This document shows positions 1 through 8,189 of a stretch of DNA of 64,000 bases, piece by piece. The position numbers were made by a program, and so were the translations under genes. Within the stretch, counting starts at the first letter, position 1. Each line of letters starts with the position of its first letter. The notes under the pieces are model-generated. The model made no database searches, was not told the DNA's origin, and saw only the letters and a list, made by a program, of their open reading frames with translations. This DNA is from Actinomycetota bacterium (GTDB taxonomy: Bacteria; Actinomycetota; Acidimicrobiia; Acidimicrobiales; Ilumatobacteraceae): NCBI GenBank assembly GCA_016870865.1, contig VGAC01000007.1:1-64000 (forward strand), in the 5' to 3' direction.

Positions 1-23
1 TTCAAATCCCGCCAGCCCGACCA
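1..23 (+). tRNA. tRNA, 3' end only (probably tRNA-Pro)
   Basis: The window opens inside a tRNA. The visible parts are a 7-nt T-loop (TTCAAAT), a 5-nt T-stem strand (CCCGC), a 7-nt acceptor strand (CAGCCCG), discriminator A and an encoded CCA. The acceptor strand ends in G72, which implies C1; a C1-G72 pair with A73 is characteristic of tRNA-Pro. The anticodon lies outside the window, so the identity is inferred. Confidence 0.7.
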
Positions 24-33
24 CTCTTTTCGC

Positions 34-684
34 ATGAAACGTTGTCTTGGTCTCCTGGTCGTTTCATTGGTTGTCCTCTTCGCGTCGCCGGTGGCGGCGT
101 CGGCCTCCGTGACGCAGTTGGTGATCGTTGAGGTGCCGTCGGCCTCGGCGAGTGTTGGAACTCTGAAAGTGGTCGAGACGATCGACGGTGTCGAACGCGT
201 GGTGCTGGCACCCGTGTTGGCACGTGTGGGTCGCAACGGTGTGAAGCGGGACCGGCGAGAGGGGGATGGCACGACGCCTTTGGGGTCGATGGCGATCACC
301 GGTGCGTTCGGCTCGACTGCCAAGGCGCGCACGGAGCTCCCTTACCGCCGAGTGGTTGACGGCGATTGTTGGATCTCCGACGTGGGTGACCGGGCCTACA
401 ACCGTCGTGTGCGGCGCTCGCTCTGCGTTGCCCCGAACGAGGATCTGTACCGCATCGCCAGGGGCGGTGCATACGAGTATGCGTTGACAACCGACTACAA
501 CACCTCACCGACCGTGACGGGTAAGGGGAGTGCGATTTTCATACATGTCCATGCCCATGACGTAGCCGGCCAGACGAAACCGACGAGCGGGTGCGTAAGC
601 GTGTCGCGAGCGGTGATGAAGCGCTTGTTCGCGCTGTTGGACCCGGCGAAGAACCCCGTCCTGGTGGTGCGGATCAGGCGGTGA
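34..684 (+). CDS. Secreted L,D-transpeptidase (YkuD-family) protein
   Basis: A 216-residue protein with an N-terminal signal peptide (MKR followed by a hydrophobic stretch ending near ASAS, about residue 25) and a C-terminal YkuD-like catalytic region. The His-containing segment IFIHVHAHD is followed by TSGCVSVS with Cys187 as the likely nucleophile. Enzymes of this family make 3-3 cross-links in peptidoglycan or attach proteins to it, outside the membrane. The length suits a short single-domain member like the YafK/ErfK group. It starts 11 nt after the tRNA end, with no clear Shine-Dalgarno sequence. The physiological substrate cannot be read from the sequence. Confidence 0.8.
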   Translation: MKRCLGLLVVSLVVLFASPVAASASVTQLVIVEVPSASASVGTLKVVETIDGVERVVLAPVLARVGRNGVKRDRREGDGTTPLGSMAITGAFGSTAKARTELPYRRVVDGDCWISDVGDRAYNRRVRRSLCVAPNEDLYRIARGGAYEYALTTDYNTSPTVTGKGSAIFIHVHAHDVAGQTKPTSGCVSVSRAVMKRLFALLDPAKNPVLVVRIRR

Positions 685-1432
685 GCACGTCGTCGGGTGA
701 GGACGTGAGGAGAATGACGCGCTCCACACCTTGCTTTTCCATTTCGGCGATGCGTGGATGAGTTGCGTCTGTGAGTGCCTTGTCATAAGCGAACCACACC
801 GATGACGACCACTCGCCGACCGACGGGTTCGCACAGGCGAGGATTTCGCTCGCCTTGGGATGCGCGCCACGCACGTTGATGCCGCATCCCGCTTGCGCGG
901 CACGACGGGCGAGGGCGACGCTGTTGACTCCGACGACCACGGGGATGGGTGTCGTGGGTTTGGGAAACACGAGGTTCTTGTCGTGGTCACCCGACCAGAT
1001 GGCCCGCACGCGTGCGAGGGTGTCGAGAAGTCGGTCGTGGCGAGCCTGCATCGACGGATTGAGAACGTTTCCGAGTGCAGCGTGTTCGGAAGCGAAGTAG
1101 GTGTCGGGGGCGGCTCCGGCGCCAAGACCGAGTACGGCGCGACCCTGTGAGATCAGGTCGAGCGTGGCGGTGGCTCCGGCGATCACCTCGGCGGGGCGGA
1201 CTGCCACGTTGTTGACAAGGACGCCGAGGCGTACGCGTTTCGTGTGCGTTGCGATGGCACCGAGAAGGGTGTGGGGGTCGAGCATCTGTCCCTTGTTGCG
1301 TGCCGGCTCCATCGAAGCGAGGTGGTCGAGGACCCAGACCGCGTCATAGACGGCCCGGTCGGCACGGATGGCGCAGTCGACCACGTCGGCAACCGGCGCG
1401 AGGGCCTGGTTGATGTGCAGGTCGATACGCAT
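674..1432 (-). CDS. LLM-class (luciferase-like, probably F420-dependent) oxidoreductase
   Basis: A 252-residue protein starting MRIDLHIN. It shows the bacterial-luciferase-like TIM-barrel pattern: an early VWVLDHL segment, a central VRLGVLVNN strand, GRAVLGLGAGA after the third strand and IPVVVGVNSV in the C-terminal half. It is shorter than the usual 300-350 residues. Many actinobacterial members use F420 rather than FMN, but the cofactor is not decided here. The 3' end overlaps the L,D-transpeptidase gene by 11 bp. It is divergent from the SRAP gene with only 25 bp between starts. The substrate is unknown. Confidence 0.7.
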   Translation of the reverse strand: MRIDLHINQALAPVADVVDCAIRADRAVYDAVWVLDHLASMEPARNKGQMLDPHTLLGAIATHTKRVRLGVLVNNVAVRPAEVIAGATATLDLISQGRAVLGLGAGAAPDTYFASEHAALGNVLNPSMQARHDRLLDTLARVRAIWSGDHDKNLVFPKPTTPIPVVVGVNSVALARRAAQAGCGINVRGAHPKASEILACANPSVGEWSSSVWFAYDKALTDATHPRIAEMEKQGVERVILLTSSPDDVLTA

Positions 1433-1457
1433 GGGGGAAGTCTTACACTCGGGTTCG

Positions 1458-2147
1458 ATGTGCGGTCGCTTCGTCGCCTCGACACCCGTGTCCACGCTGG
1501 CCTCGGTGTTTGATGCCGATGTCGGTGAAGTCGACCTGCGCCCGAGTTGGAACGTTGCGCCGACCAGCAGGATCGTGGGAATACGCGATGTCGGGGGTAC
1601 GCGTCGCATCGACACCTTCGTGTGGGGTTTGAGGCCAGCCTGGCGGCAATCAGCCGGTGCATTGTCAGTCTTGATCAATGCCCGAGCGGAATCGGTGACC
1701 GAGAAGCCCTCGTTCCGCAATCTGGTTGCTGGGCACAGATGTGTGCTGCCGATGACGGGTTACTACGAATGGCTCACGACCAGGGAGGCAAAGCGGAAAA
1801 TCCCGTATTTCATTTCGCGCCGTGACGGTCTTCCCCTCGCTGTTGCCGCGTTGTGGGATGCGGCCGATGCCGACAGTGGGGGTCATCCGCGGGCGTGTGT
1901 CATCACGGTTTCGGCGAACCCGCGTCTCGCCGAGATCCACGACCGGATGCCTGCGGTGCTGTCGGGGGACGCGTTGACCGCGTGGTTGGGGGCCGACACC
2001 GCCGGGGCCGTGGCGGTGCTGGCATCGTCGTGTGATGGAGTCCTCGAGCCCGTCGAGGTGTCGACGAAGGTGAACTCGGTGCGCAACAACGACCCGACCA
2101 ACATCGATGCCGTGGCGGGTCAATTGCCCGACACCTTGTTCGACTAG
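1458..2147 (+). CDS. SRAP-domain protein (abasic-site crosslinking, YedK/HMCES family)
   Basis: A 229-residue protein whose start is fixed by the family hallmark MCGRF: Cys2 becomes the N-terminal catalytic residue after Met removal. Other SRAP signatures are WNVAPTS, WGLRPAW, INARAES, GYYEW and the HDRMPAVL motif with the conserved His. Family members form a stable thiazolidine link with abasic sites in single-stranded DNA and shield them during replication. Length matches YedK. An upstream in-frame extension exists but would destroy the Cys2 arrangement, so ATG at 1458 is chosen. It is divergent from the luciferase-like gene. Confidence 0.9.
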   Translation: MCGRFVASTPVSTLASVFDADVGEVDLRPSWNVAPTSRIVGIRDVGGTRRIDTFVWGLRPAWRQSAGALSVLINARAESVTEKPSFRNLVAGHRCVLPMTGYYEWLTTREAKRKIPYFISRRDGLPLAVAALWDAADADSGGHPRACVITVSANPRLAEIHDRMPAVLSGDALTAWLGADTAGAVAVLASSCDGVLEPVEVSTKVNSVRNNDPTNIDAVAGQLPDTLFD

Positions 2148-2151
2148 GAGC

Positions 2152-2550
2152 TCAGAGTTCCAGATTCGCCGTGATGGCTTGCGCGTGACGGCGCAATTCC
2201 TCGGGGTCGACGTGAGCGGCAGCATTGGCGAACGAAACGTCGCCCATGTCGTTGGCGGGGATGACATGGACGTGGCAGTGCGGCACTTCGAAGCCGGCGA
2301 TGATGAGTGCCACGCGGTGGCAGAAGAAAGCCTTTTTTTGTGCGGCACCGACGGCATGGGCGACATCAAAGAGCCGCGTGCGGATGCGCGGGTCGACATC
2401 GGTCCACTGGTCGACCTCGGCGACGGGAACGACGAGGGCGTGGCCGGGGGAGATCGGGTTGATGGTCATGAACACGGCCAGGTCGTCGTCGCGATGCACG
2501 AACGTGCCGGGCAGCTCGCCCTTGATGATGCGGGTGAACACGCTCGTCAC
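2152..2550 (-). CDS. HIT-family nucleotide-binding hydrolase
   Basis: A 132-residue protein ending its catalytic segment with the histidine triad PHCHVHVIPAN. The N-terminal FTRIIKGELP and PISPGHALVVP segments are typical of HIT proteins (HinT-like), which hydrolyse nucleoside phosphoramidates or dinucleotides. The GTG start at 2550 overlaps the stop of the upstream SDR gene in a GTGA arrangement, so the pair is probably translationally coupled. The substrate is unknown. Confidence 0.85.
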   Translation of the reverse strand: MTSVFTRIIKGELPGTFVHRDDDLAVFMTINPISPGHALVVPVAEVDQWTDVDPRIRTRLFDVAHAVGAAQKKAFFCHRVALIIAGFEVPHCHVHVIPANDMGDVSFANAAAHVDPEELRRHAQAITANLEL

Positions 2551-3377
2551 GAGAGATAGCCACCAGAGGCGCTGAATACTTCGCCCGTGCAGTACGACGC
2601 GGCAGGTGATGCGAGAAAGGCGATGACCTGGGCGATCTCGTCGGAGACGCCCATACGACCCATGCCGATCTGCGAGACGATGACCGAGCGCATCATCTCG
2701 GAATAGTGACTGAGCAGGGGCGTATCGGTGTAGCCCGGGCACACGGCGTTGATGCGCACGCCGAACTGTGACACCTCGGCCGAGGTGGCCTTGGTGAGGG
2801 CGATGATGGCGGCCTTGGCCACCGAATAGTGCGGCGCCGATGCCGACGGGCGCATGCCGAGGATCGACGAGATGTTGATGATCGAACCCGCGCGGCGCGG
2901 CGTCATGTGGGCGAGGGCTTCGCGGGTGCCGTAGAAGACGCCGTAGAGATGTGTTCGAATCATGCGATCCCAGACGCCGTCTGAAAGATTGACGAGGATG
3001 TCGAGCGGCTCGGCGGTGATCGACGGGTCGAGCCGCGACATCTGGTTGTTGATCATCCTCTGGAAGCGGTCGTTGTCGGGCGGTGGAGCGATGCCGGCGT
3101 TGTTCACCATCACGTCGAGCGCACCGTAGGTATCAATGGTTGTTTGTACGGCGATGCGAACCTGAGCAGAGTCGGTGACGTCGCAAGGCACGGCAACACC
3201 ATCGAGGCGACGCGCGATGTCGCTTGCCGCATCCATGTTGATGTCCGCGATGGCGACGCGGGCACCGCGGTTGGTCATCAGCTCCGCCGTTGCGGCCCCG
3301 AGGCCCGAGGCGCCACCGGTGATCAGCGCATATTTGCCGCCCAGATCGAAAGCCGCGAATGCGTCGGTTGCACCCAT
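2547..3377 (-). CDS. SDR-family NAD(P)-dependent oxidoreductase
   Basis: A 276-residue classical short-chain dehydrogenase: TGGASGLG dinucleotide-binding loop at 20-27, NNAG at 92-95, Ser171 and the catalytic YSVAK at 184-188. The stretch at about 98-133 between NNAG and the next helix is longer than usual and may shape substrate entry. Acidic residues after the second strand (ADIN) suggest NAD rather than NADP. It is first in a two-gene unit with the HIT protein (4-bp overlap). The substrate is not predictable. Confidence 0.85.
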   Translation of the reverse strand: MGATDAFAAFDLGGKYALITGGASGLGAATAELMTNRGARVAIADINMDAASDIARRLDGVAVPCDVTDSAQVRIAVQTTIDTYGALDVMVNNAGIAPPPDNDRFQRMINNQMSRLDPSITAEPLDILVNLSDGVWDRMIRTHLYGVFYGTREALAHMTPRRAGSIINISSILGMRPSASAPHYSVAKAAIIALTKATSAEVSQFGVRINAVCPGYTDTPLLSHYSEMMRSVIVSQIGMGRMGVSDEIAQVIAFLASPAASYCTGEVFSASGGYLS

Positions 3378-3443
3378 AGTCCGAGACTATCCACCCCCGA
3401 GAAACCGCCCGTCTCGGATGTGGGTGCGTCTAGGGTTGGGCAC

Positions 3444-4037
3444 GTGTCGGAGCTCTTCTCGCGTCGCAGTCTCCTGACGGTTCCGAACGCGATCACATTG
3501 CTGCGCTTGCTGTGTCTGCCCGTGTTTTTGTGGGCACTGTTTGGCCGAGATTCGCGTTTTGCCGCGGGGATCATCATCGGATGTCTCGGGGCAACCGACT
3601 GGGTCGACGGGTGGGTGGCGAGGCGTTTCGATCAGATGTCGCCCTTCGGTGCGATCTTCGACCCGACGGTTGACCGGTTGTTGTTCATCGTCGGACTGTT
3701 GGCTCTCGGGGTGGACGGTGCGGTCCCCATTGTCGTTGCGGTGTTGATTCTCGCCCGTGAGATTGGAGTCGGCCTGATGATGGTTGTCGCGACGGCCTTC
3801 GGGATGGAGCGCTTCTCGGTGACGTACCTCGGCAAGTGGGCCACCTTCATCCTCATGTTCGCGGTGCCGGCCCTCACCCTGTCGAGGTCGGGAATAGCCC
3901 TCGAAGGCCTGTTTGGCCTCTTTGGCTGGGTGCTCGTCGGGCCCGGCCTTGCGCTGAGTTGGCTCACGGCGATCCAGTACGTGCCCAAGGTGCAAGAGCA
4001 TTTGCGCGCCGGCCGGAGGCACCGAACTACGGTGTGA
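3444..4037 (+). CDS. pgsA: CDP-alcohol phosphatidyltransferase (PgsA-like)
   Basis: A 197-residue integral membrane enzyme. The full CDP-alcohol transferase signature is present: Asp52, Asp55, Gly56, Ala59, Arg60, Gly69, Asp73 and Asp77, spaced D-x2-DG-x2-AR-x8-G-x3-D-x3-D. About five to six hydrophobic segments surround it. The family transfers a phosphatidyl group from CDP-diacylglycerol to an alcohol such as glycerol-3-phosphate or inositol. Placement before gcvH and garA matches mycobacterial pgsA2, so the symbol rests partly on synteny. The GTG start at 3444 gives the N-terminus LLTVPNAITLLRL typical of PgsA. Confidence 0.8.
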   Translation: MSELFSRRSLLTVPNAITLLRLLCLPVFLWALFGRDSRFAAGIIIGCLGATDWVDGWVARRFDQMSPFGAIFDPTVDRLLFIVGLLALGVDGAVPIVVAVLILAREIGVGLMMVVATAFGMERFSVTYLGKWATFILMFAVPALTLSRSGIALEGLFGLFGWVLVGPGLALSWLTAIQYVPKVQEHLRAGRRHRTTV

Positions 4038-4040
4038 GAC

Positions 4041-4421
4041 GTGCTGGTCCCCGCCGATCTCGCCTACAGCCCCGACCACGAATGGATCCGCCGCAGCGGT
4101 GGCACGGTCAGACTCGGCATCACCGACTACGCACAGGATGCTCTCGGCGACGTGGTGTTCGTCCAGGTTCCGTCGCTCGGCACGTCGGTCTCGAAGGGCC
4201 AGTCCTTTTCCGAGGTCGAGAGCACCAAGTCCGTCTCTGACATCTATGCGCCCGTATCGGGCAAAGTGACGGCCGTGAACGACGCTCTCGGGGACACTCC
4301 CGAACTCGTGAACTCTGACCCTTACGGTGAGGGTTGGATCTGCGAGATCGAGATGAGCAACGAGGCCGAACTGGATGCTCTGCTCGACGCCGCCGGCTAC
4401 AGCGCCCTGACGGGGGCCTAG
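4041..4421 (+). CDS. gcvH: Glycine cleavage system H protein
   Basis: A 126-residue lipoyl carrier protein starting at GTG 4041, 3 nt after the preceding stop. The lipoylation site is Lys63 in ESTKSV, preceded by LGDVVFVQ and followed by YAPVSGKV, the standard GcvH pattern. NSDPYGEGWI near the C-terminus is also characteristic. It shuttles the aminomethyl group between the P protein and the T protein and carries the lipoyl arm for the L protein. Its partner gcvT lies downstream on the same strand, and gcvP is on the opposite strand. Confidence 0.95.
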   Translation: MLVPADLAYSPDHEWIRRSGGTVRLGITDYAQDALGDVVFVQVPSLGTSVSKGQSFSEVESTKSVSDIYAPVSGKVTAVNDALGDTPELVNSDPYGEGWICEIEMSNEAELDALLDAAGYSALTGA

Positions 4422-4429
4422 GTCGCGTC

Positions 4430-4912
4430 GTGTCCTACGTCTATTGCAACCGCTGCGCACACAGGAACCCGCCCCAAGCGGCGTTCTGCAGTGTCTGTGG
4501 TGCGGTTCTCGACAGCGCCACAGACCGGACGATCACCCTCACGCGGGTCGACGCCCTGCAGGATGCTCCGGGCCACGCTGATGACGTGATTTTCCGGACT
4601 TCGGAGGTGCCGATAGGCGGTGCGGTGCTGGTGTCGCGCACGGGCGAGCAATTCGGCGACCGCTTCCTGCTCGGAATCGGGACAACAAACATCGGCCGTC
4701 ACCCGAATTCGGACATCGTTCTCGACGACATCACGGTGTCGCGGCGTCATGCCCAGGTGGTGTTCAGCGAGGGAGCCTATGTCGTGCGCGATGTCGGGTC
4801 GTTGAACGGAACCTACGTCAATCAGCAGCGCACCGATGAGGTCAAGCTCTACCACGGCGACGAAGTACAGGTCGGCAAGTTCCGCCTCGTCTTTTTCGAT
4901 CGCTCGGAGTGA
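4430..4912 (+). CDS. garA: FHA-domain regulator, GarA-like, with N-terminal zinc ribbon
   Basis: A 160-residue protein. The C-terminal FHA domain (about residues 62-160) has GRHPNSDI, SRRHAQV and GSLNGTYVN, the phosphothreonine-binding residues, and is very close to mycobacterial GarA. GarA/OdhI-type proteins inhibit 2-oxoglutarate dehydrogenase and related enzymes until phosphorylated. The N-terminus differs: a ribbon with CNRC and CSVC replaces the acidic tail carrying the ETTS phospho-site. A TITLT segment follows and could be a phospho-site. Synteny (gcvH upstream, MerR ftsR downstream) matches Rv1826-Rv1828. GTG at 4430 keeps the whole ribbon. Confidence 0.85.
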   Translation: MSYVYCNRCAHRNPPQAAFCSVCGAVLDSATDRTITLTRVDALQDAPGHADDVIFRTSEVPIGGAVLVSRTGEQFGDRFLLGIGTTNIGRHPNSDIVLDDITVSRRHAQVVFSEGAYVVRDVGSLNGTYVNQQRTDEVKLYHGDEVQVGKFRLVFFDRSE

Positions 4913-4914
4913 AC

Positions 4915-5811
4915 ATGGCCGAGCGCAGTTACAAAAGTATCGGCGAGGTTCTCGGTCTGCTTCTTGAGGAGTTTCCGAATGTCACGATCTCAAAGATCAG
5001 GTTTCTCGAGAGTCAAGGCCTGATCGAACCCGAACGCACGCCCTCGGGCTACCGCAAGTTCACCGACGCCGAGATCGATCGTCTGCGGTACATTCTGCGT
5101 GAGCAGGAAACGAACTATCTCCCGCTCCGCGTCATTCGTGATCGCCTCGACGAGTCGGGGTCGATTCCCCGTGATTCCACCTCCCCGGTGTCGTTGCCGG
5201 CTGCCCTGCGCAATCGAAGCGTCGGGGATGTGAGCAGGGAACTGGCGCGGATCCACAAGTTGAACGTCGCTTCGACGGACGTCGACGAGAGTGCGGAGAT
5301 CGCAATCGACCCCGTGGTCCTCGCCGAATCGGGTCGTCTGCACCCTGCGTCACGACGCTCACCCCAACGCCCGGCCTCCAAGCCCGTGGCGCACGTGGGG
5401 CCGGCCCCGATCAGCGCCACCCAGGGTGGGCCCGTCTCACTGGAAGATCTCTGCGAGTTGAGCGGGCTAGCCGAGGCTGAACTACGCACGCTCGAGCAGT
5501 TCGGCCTGATGTCCTCGCGCCAGGTGGGTGGCGACACCTTCTACGAGGCCTCGGCGCGCGAGATCGCGACATTGGCCAAGAGATTTCTCGACCTCGGAAT
5601 CGAGTTCCGGCACTTGAAGTCCTGGCGCCTCGCAGCCGAGAAGGAGGCCGCTCTCTTCGAGCAGCGGCTGATGCCTTTGCTGCGCCAGAAAAACCCCGAC
5701 GCGCGGTCCCAGTCGGCTGAAATGCTGGCTTCGCTGATGTCTTTGGCGGGTGACCTCCGTCGCGTTCTCGTGCAACAGGCCGTTGGCCAATTCATCGAAC
5801 CGCGTCAGTAA
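4915..5811 (+). CDS. ftsR: MerR-family regulator, FtsR-like
   Basis: A 298-residue protein with an N-terminal MerR helix-turn-helix (SIGEVLGLL, then IRFLESQGLIEPERTPSGYRKF). A long linker follows and a second helical region at about 185-285. Orthologues after garA (Rv1828, corynebacterial FtsR) activate ftsZ transcription. GGAG at 4906-4909 sits 5 nt before ATG 4915, favouring that start; an alternative GTG at 4909 overlaps the garA stop as GTGA. The role in cell division is by analogy. Confidence 0.8.
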   Translation: MAERSYKSIGEVLGLLLEEFPNVTISKIRFLESQGLIEPERTPSGYRKFTDAEIDRLRYILREQETNYLPLRVIRDRLDESGSIPRDSTSPVSLPAALRNRSVGDVSRELARIHKLNVASTDVDESAEIAIDPVVLAESGRLHPASRRSPQRPASKPVAHVGPAPISATQGGPVSLEDLCELSGLAEAELRTLEQFGLMSSRQVGGDTFYEASAREIATLAKRFLDLGIEFRHLKSWRLAAEKEAALFEQRLMPLLRQKNPDARSQSAEMLASLMSLAGDLRRVLVQQAVGQFIEPRQ

Positions 5812-5825
5812 GTAACCTCTCGGTC

Positions 5826-6341
5826 ATGGGTGATGTGGCGCGGGTCGAGGTCGTTGGTCTGCGGGTCGAACTTCCGTCGAACCAGCCCGTGCTTGTCTTG
5901 CGCGAGGTCGAAGGCCGCCGCCGGGTGCTGACCATCTACATCGGTGGCCCCGAGGCGAGCGCCATTCACACGGCACTCGAAGGCACCCAGCCGCCCCGTC
6001 CGCTGACCCACGACTTGTCGGTGATGCTGATCGAGGCCCTCGCAGCAAAACTCGACCGGGTGATCGTCACCGAAATCCGCAACGAGACGTATTTTGCAGA
6101 GATCGTGTTGCGCACGACGGTCGGGGAGGTGGGTGTGTCCGGTCGCCCCTCGGATGCCGTGGCTCTGGCCGTACGGGCAGGGGCAGGGATCTTTGCCTCT
6201 TCCGACCTCCTCGACGAGGTCGGCCGTGAAATCAGCGAGGAGGCGGCCCAAGACGAGGAAGCCGAAGAGGCGGTGGTCGACGAGTTCAGGGACTTCCTCG
6301 AGTCGATTTCGCCCGAAGACTTCTCCGATCCGACGTCATAG
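5826..6341 (+). CDS. Bifunctional nuclease family protein (DUF151)
   Basis: A 171-residue protein with the BFN/DUF151 pattern: VVGLRVEL, VLVLREVEGRR, LTIYIGGPEASAI, then RPLTHDLSVMLIEAL and SGRPSDAVALAVRAGAGIFAS. The tail is strongly acidic (residues about 140-171). Plant and bacterial members have reported DNase and RNase activity; the mycobacterial orthologue Rv1829 sits in the same position between the two MerR genes. Its true role is unsettled. Confidence 0.85.
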   Translation: MGDVARVEVVGLRVELPSNQPVLVLREVEGRRRVLTIYIGGPEASAIHTALEGTQPPRPLTHDLSVMLIEALAAKLDRVIVTEIRNETYFAEIVLRTTVGEVGVSGRPSDAVALAVRAGAGIFASSDLLDEVGREISEEAAQDEEAEEAVVDEFRDFLESISPEDFSDPTS

Positions 6342-6351
6342 ACTGCCCCCC

Positions 6352-6807
6352 ATGAGTGAGGGGTTCAGTGGCACCGCGGCCGCGCAGATCGTTGGTATCT
6401 CCTACCGACAACTCGACTACTGGGCGCGCACCAACCTGGTCACGCCAACGTTGTCGGCCGCGTCGGGAAGTGGCTCGCGTCGTGCGTACTCTTACGGCGA
6501 CCTGCTGGCTTTGAAGGTCGTGAAGAACCTTTTGGATGCGGGCATCAAACTGGAATCGGTGCGCGAGGTCTTCCGCTACATGCGCGAACATCTGCGTTCC
6601 GACGTTGTCTCGGCACACATCGTGATCAGCGGCTCGTCGGTGGTGTTGTGTGACGGCGACCAACTCATCGACGTGCTGCGCAATGGGCAGGGCGTGCTGA
6701 ATGTGCTGCCCCTCGCAGGCGTGATAGATGACGTCGATGCGAGCATCGTGACCGTCGGTCGTCGGGTCGGGGCCCACACCGAGCAGCGTCGCGTCGCCGG
6801 CATGTGA
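6352..6807 (+). CDS. MerR-family transcriptional regulator (Rv1830-like)
   Basis: A 151-residue MerR protein. The helix-turn-helix reads GTAAAQIVGISYRQLDYWARTNLV (two helices), followed by RRAYSYGDLLALKVVKNLLDAG, the usual wing and helix. A short C-terminal segment follows, with no cysteine sensor motif. Together with the upstream FtsR-like gene it forms the paired MerR genes conserved beside garA. The start at 6352 lies 10 nt after the nuclease stop. The stop shares one base with the gcvT start. Confidence 0.8.
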   Translation: MSEGFSGTAAAQIVGISYRQLDYWARTNLVTPTLSAASGSGSRRAYSYGDLLALKVVKNLLDAGIKLESVREVFRYMREHLRSDVVSAHIVISGSSVVLCDGDQLIDVLRNGQGVLNVLPLAGVIDDVDASIVTVGRRVGAHTEQRRVAGM

Positions 6808-7868
6808 TGCCGCTTCGTCAGACCGCACTCCACTCCACCCACCTCGCCCTTGACGCCAAAATGGTGCCTTTTGGTGGATGGGACATGCCCGTGTCCTACC
6901 CGCGGGGCACCATCGAAGAACACATGACATGCCGCCGCTTCGCGGTGATGTTCGACGTGTCGCACCTCGGCACTGTGCGCCTGGAGGGTGCCGGGTCATT
7001 CGGATTGTTGCAGGCGGTACTGACAAACGACCTCACAAAGGTCGCCCCGGGCCGCGCGCAGTACACGCACCTCCTCGACCCCGATGACGCATCGGTGATC
7101 GACGACATCATCGTGTGGTGGGTCGAGGACGAGGTCTTTGATGTCATGCCCAACGCCTCGAACACGGAACGCGTCGTTCGATATCTCGGCGGATTCGACA
7201 CCACTGCGACCAGGTCTGTGATCGCGGTGCAGGGTCCGGCCGCTCGGAACATGGTCGCGCACGTGTCGCCGCAGGCCGCAGCGGTCGGTCGTTTTTTGGT
7301 GGAGCGTGTCGAGGTGTGCGGTGCATCCTGTGTCGTTGCCGGAACGGGTTACACGGGTGAGGACGGAATCGAGATCGCCGTTCCGAACGACCACGCATCT
7401 GTCGTGTGGGACGCTCTCATGGCGGCTGGTGTCGTGCCCGCGGGTCTGGGTGCGCGCGACACGTTGCGACTCGAGGCGGGCCTGCCCTTGCACGGATTCG
7501 AACTGGGTGCGGGCATCACGCCCTTGCAGGCCAACCTGAACTGGGTGGTGGGGTGGAAGAAGCGTGATTTTCAGGGACGTGCCCCGCTCTTGGCGGAGAA
7601 AGAGCGTGGTGTCGAGCGCGTGTTGCGGGGCATTTCGACCGAGGGGCGCAGGCCGTCGCGCGAGGGGAGTGTCGTGCATACTGCCCAGGGCGACGGGGTG
7701 GTGACCAGCGGCAACTTTTCACCCGTGCTCGGCCACGGTATTGCAATGGCGTTCCTGCCGCCGCCGGTTGTCGAGGGTGAAGTCGTTCAAATCGACGTGC
7801 GCGGCGCCGCGCTGGCGGGCCGTGTCGTGGCCCTGCCTTTTGTCAGGAAGTCGGCTTCTGGGGCTTGA
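6807..7868 (+). CDS. gcvT: Glycine cleavage system T protein (aminomethyltransferase)
   Basis: A 353-residue folate-dependent aminomethyltransferase. Signatures include KMVPFGGWDMPVSY near the N-terminus, FDVSHLG, GTGYTGEDGIEI with the catalytic-region Asp, and ARDTLRLEAGLPLHG. It releases ammonia from the H-protein-bound intermediate and makes methylene-tetrahydrofolate. ATG at 6807 shares one base with the MerR stop (TGATG); a GTG at 6804 is possible. The 3' end overlaps the convergent small gene by 26 bp. Confidence 0.95.
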   Translation: MPLRQTALHSTHLALDAKMVPFGGWDMPVSYPRGTIEEHMTCRRFAVMFDVSHLGTVRLEGAGSFGLLQAVLTNDLTKVAPGRAQYTHLLDPDDASVIDDIIVWWVEDEVFDVMPNASNTERVVRYLGGFDTTATRSVIAVQGPAARNMVAHVSPQAAAVGRFLVERVEVCGASCVVAGTGYTGEDGIEIAVPNDHASVVWDALMAAGVVPAGLGARDTLRLEAGLPLHGFELGAGITPLQANLNWVVGWKKRDFQGRAPLLAEKERGVERVLRGISTEGRRPSREGSVVHTAQGDGVVTSGNFSPVLGHGIAMAFLPPPVVEGEVVQIDVRGAALAGRVVALPFVRKSASGA

Positions 7869-8184
7869 TGCCCATCAGGTTGCCCATGGCGGCCATCGTC
7901 TGGAGCGCGAAGCCGACCTGGGGCATCACCGCACGCAGCGGCACCTCGATGTCGTCGAGCAGCGAATTGATGCGCGTGGCCGCCGAGTTCAGGTTCTTCA
8001 TCGTCTCGGCGGTGTTTTCGAGTGTCTGGAGCAACAGTTCGACCGAGCGACGACCTTGATCGAGCGTCTTGCCACCTTCGGCGATGACTTTGGTTGCAAG
8101 TTCGACCGGGTTGATGCTCAGCAGTAGTGCCACGAGCTCCTCGAGGCCGGCGAGAGGGTTGAGGGCTTCGCCGTTTTCGTCCAT
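7843..8184 (-). CDS. Small helical protein cotranscribed with gcvP, unknown function
   Basis: A 113-residue protein beginning MDENGEALNPL. The body is amphipathic and helical (about residues 15-90), with a pattern like phasin or coiled-coil proteins: regularly spaced Leu/Val and a KTLDQGRRSVELLLQTL segment. There is no signal peptide, membrane segment or catalytic motif. It begins 5 nt after the gcvP stop on the same strand, so it is probably in the gcvP transcript and under the glycine riboswitch. A structural or granule-associated role is only a guess. Confidence 0.6.
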   Translation of the reverse strand: MDENGEALNPLAGLEELVALLLSINPVELATKVIAEGGKTLDQGRRSVELLLQTLENTAETMKNLNSAATRINSLLDDIEVPLRAVMPQVGFALQTMAAMGNLMGIKPQKPTS

Positions 8185-8189
8185 GGGAC

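Noticed and set aside
3387-4460. Long open frame (357 codons) on the minus strand opposite pgsA and gcvH
   Set aside because: It lies antisense to two well-supported genes, is rich in Arg, Gly, Asp and His as expected of a shadow frame in high-GC DNA, and shows no domain.
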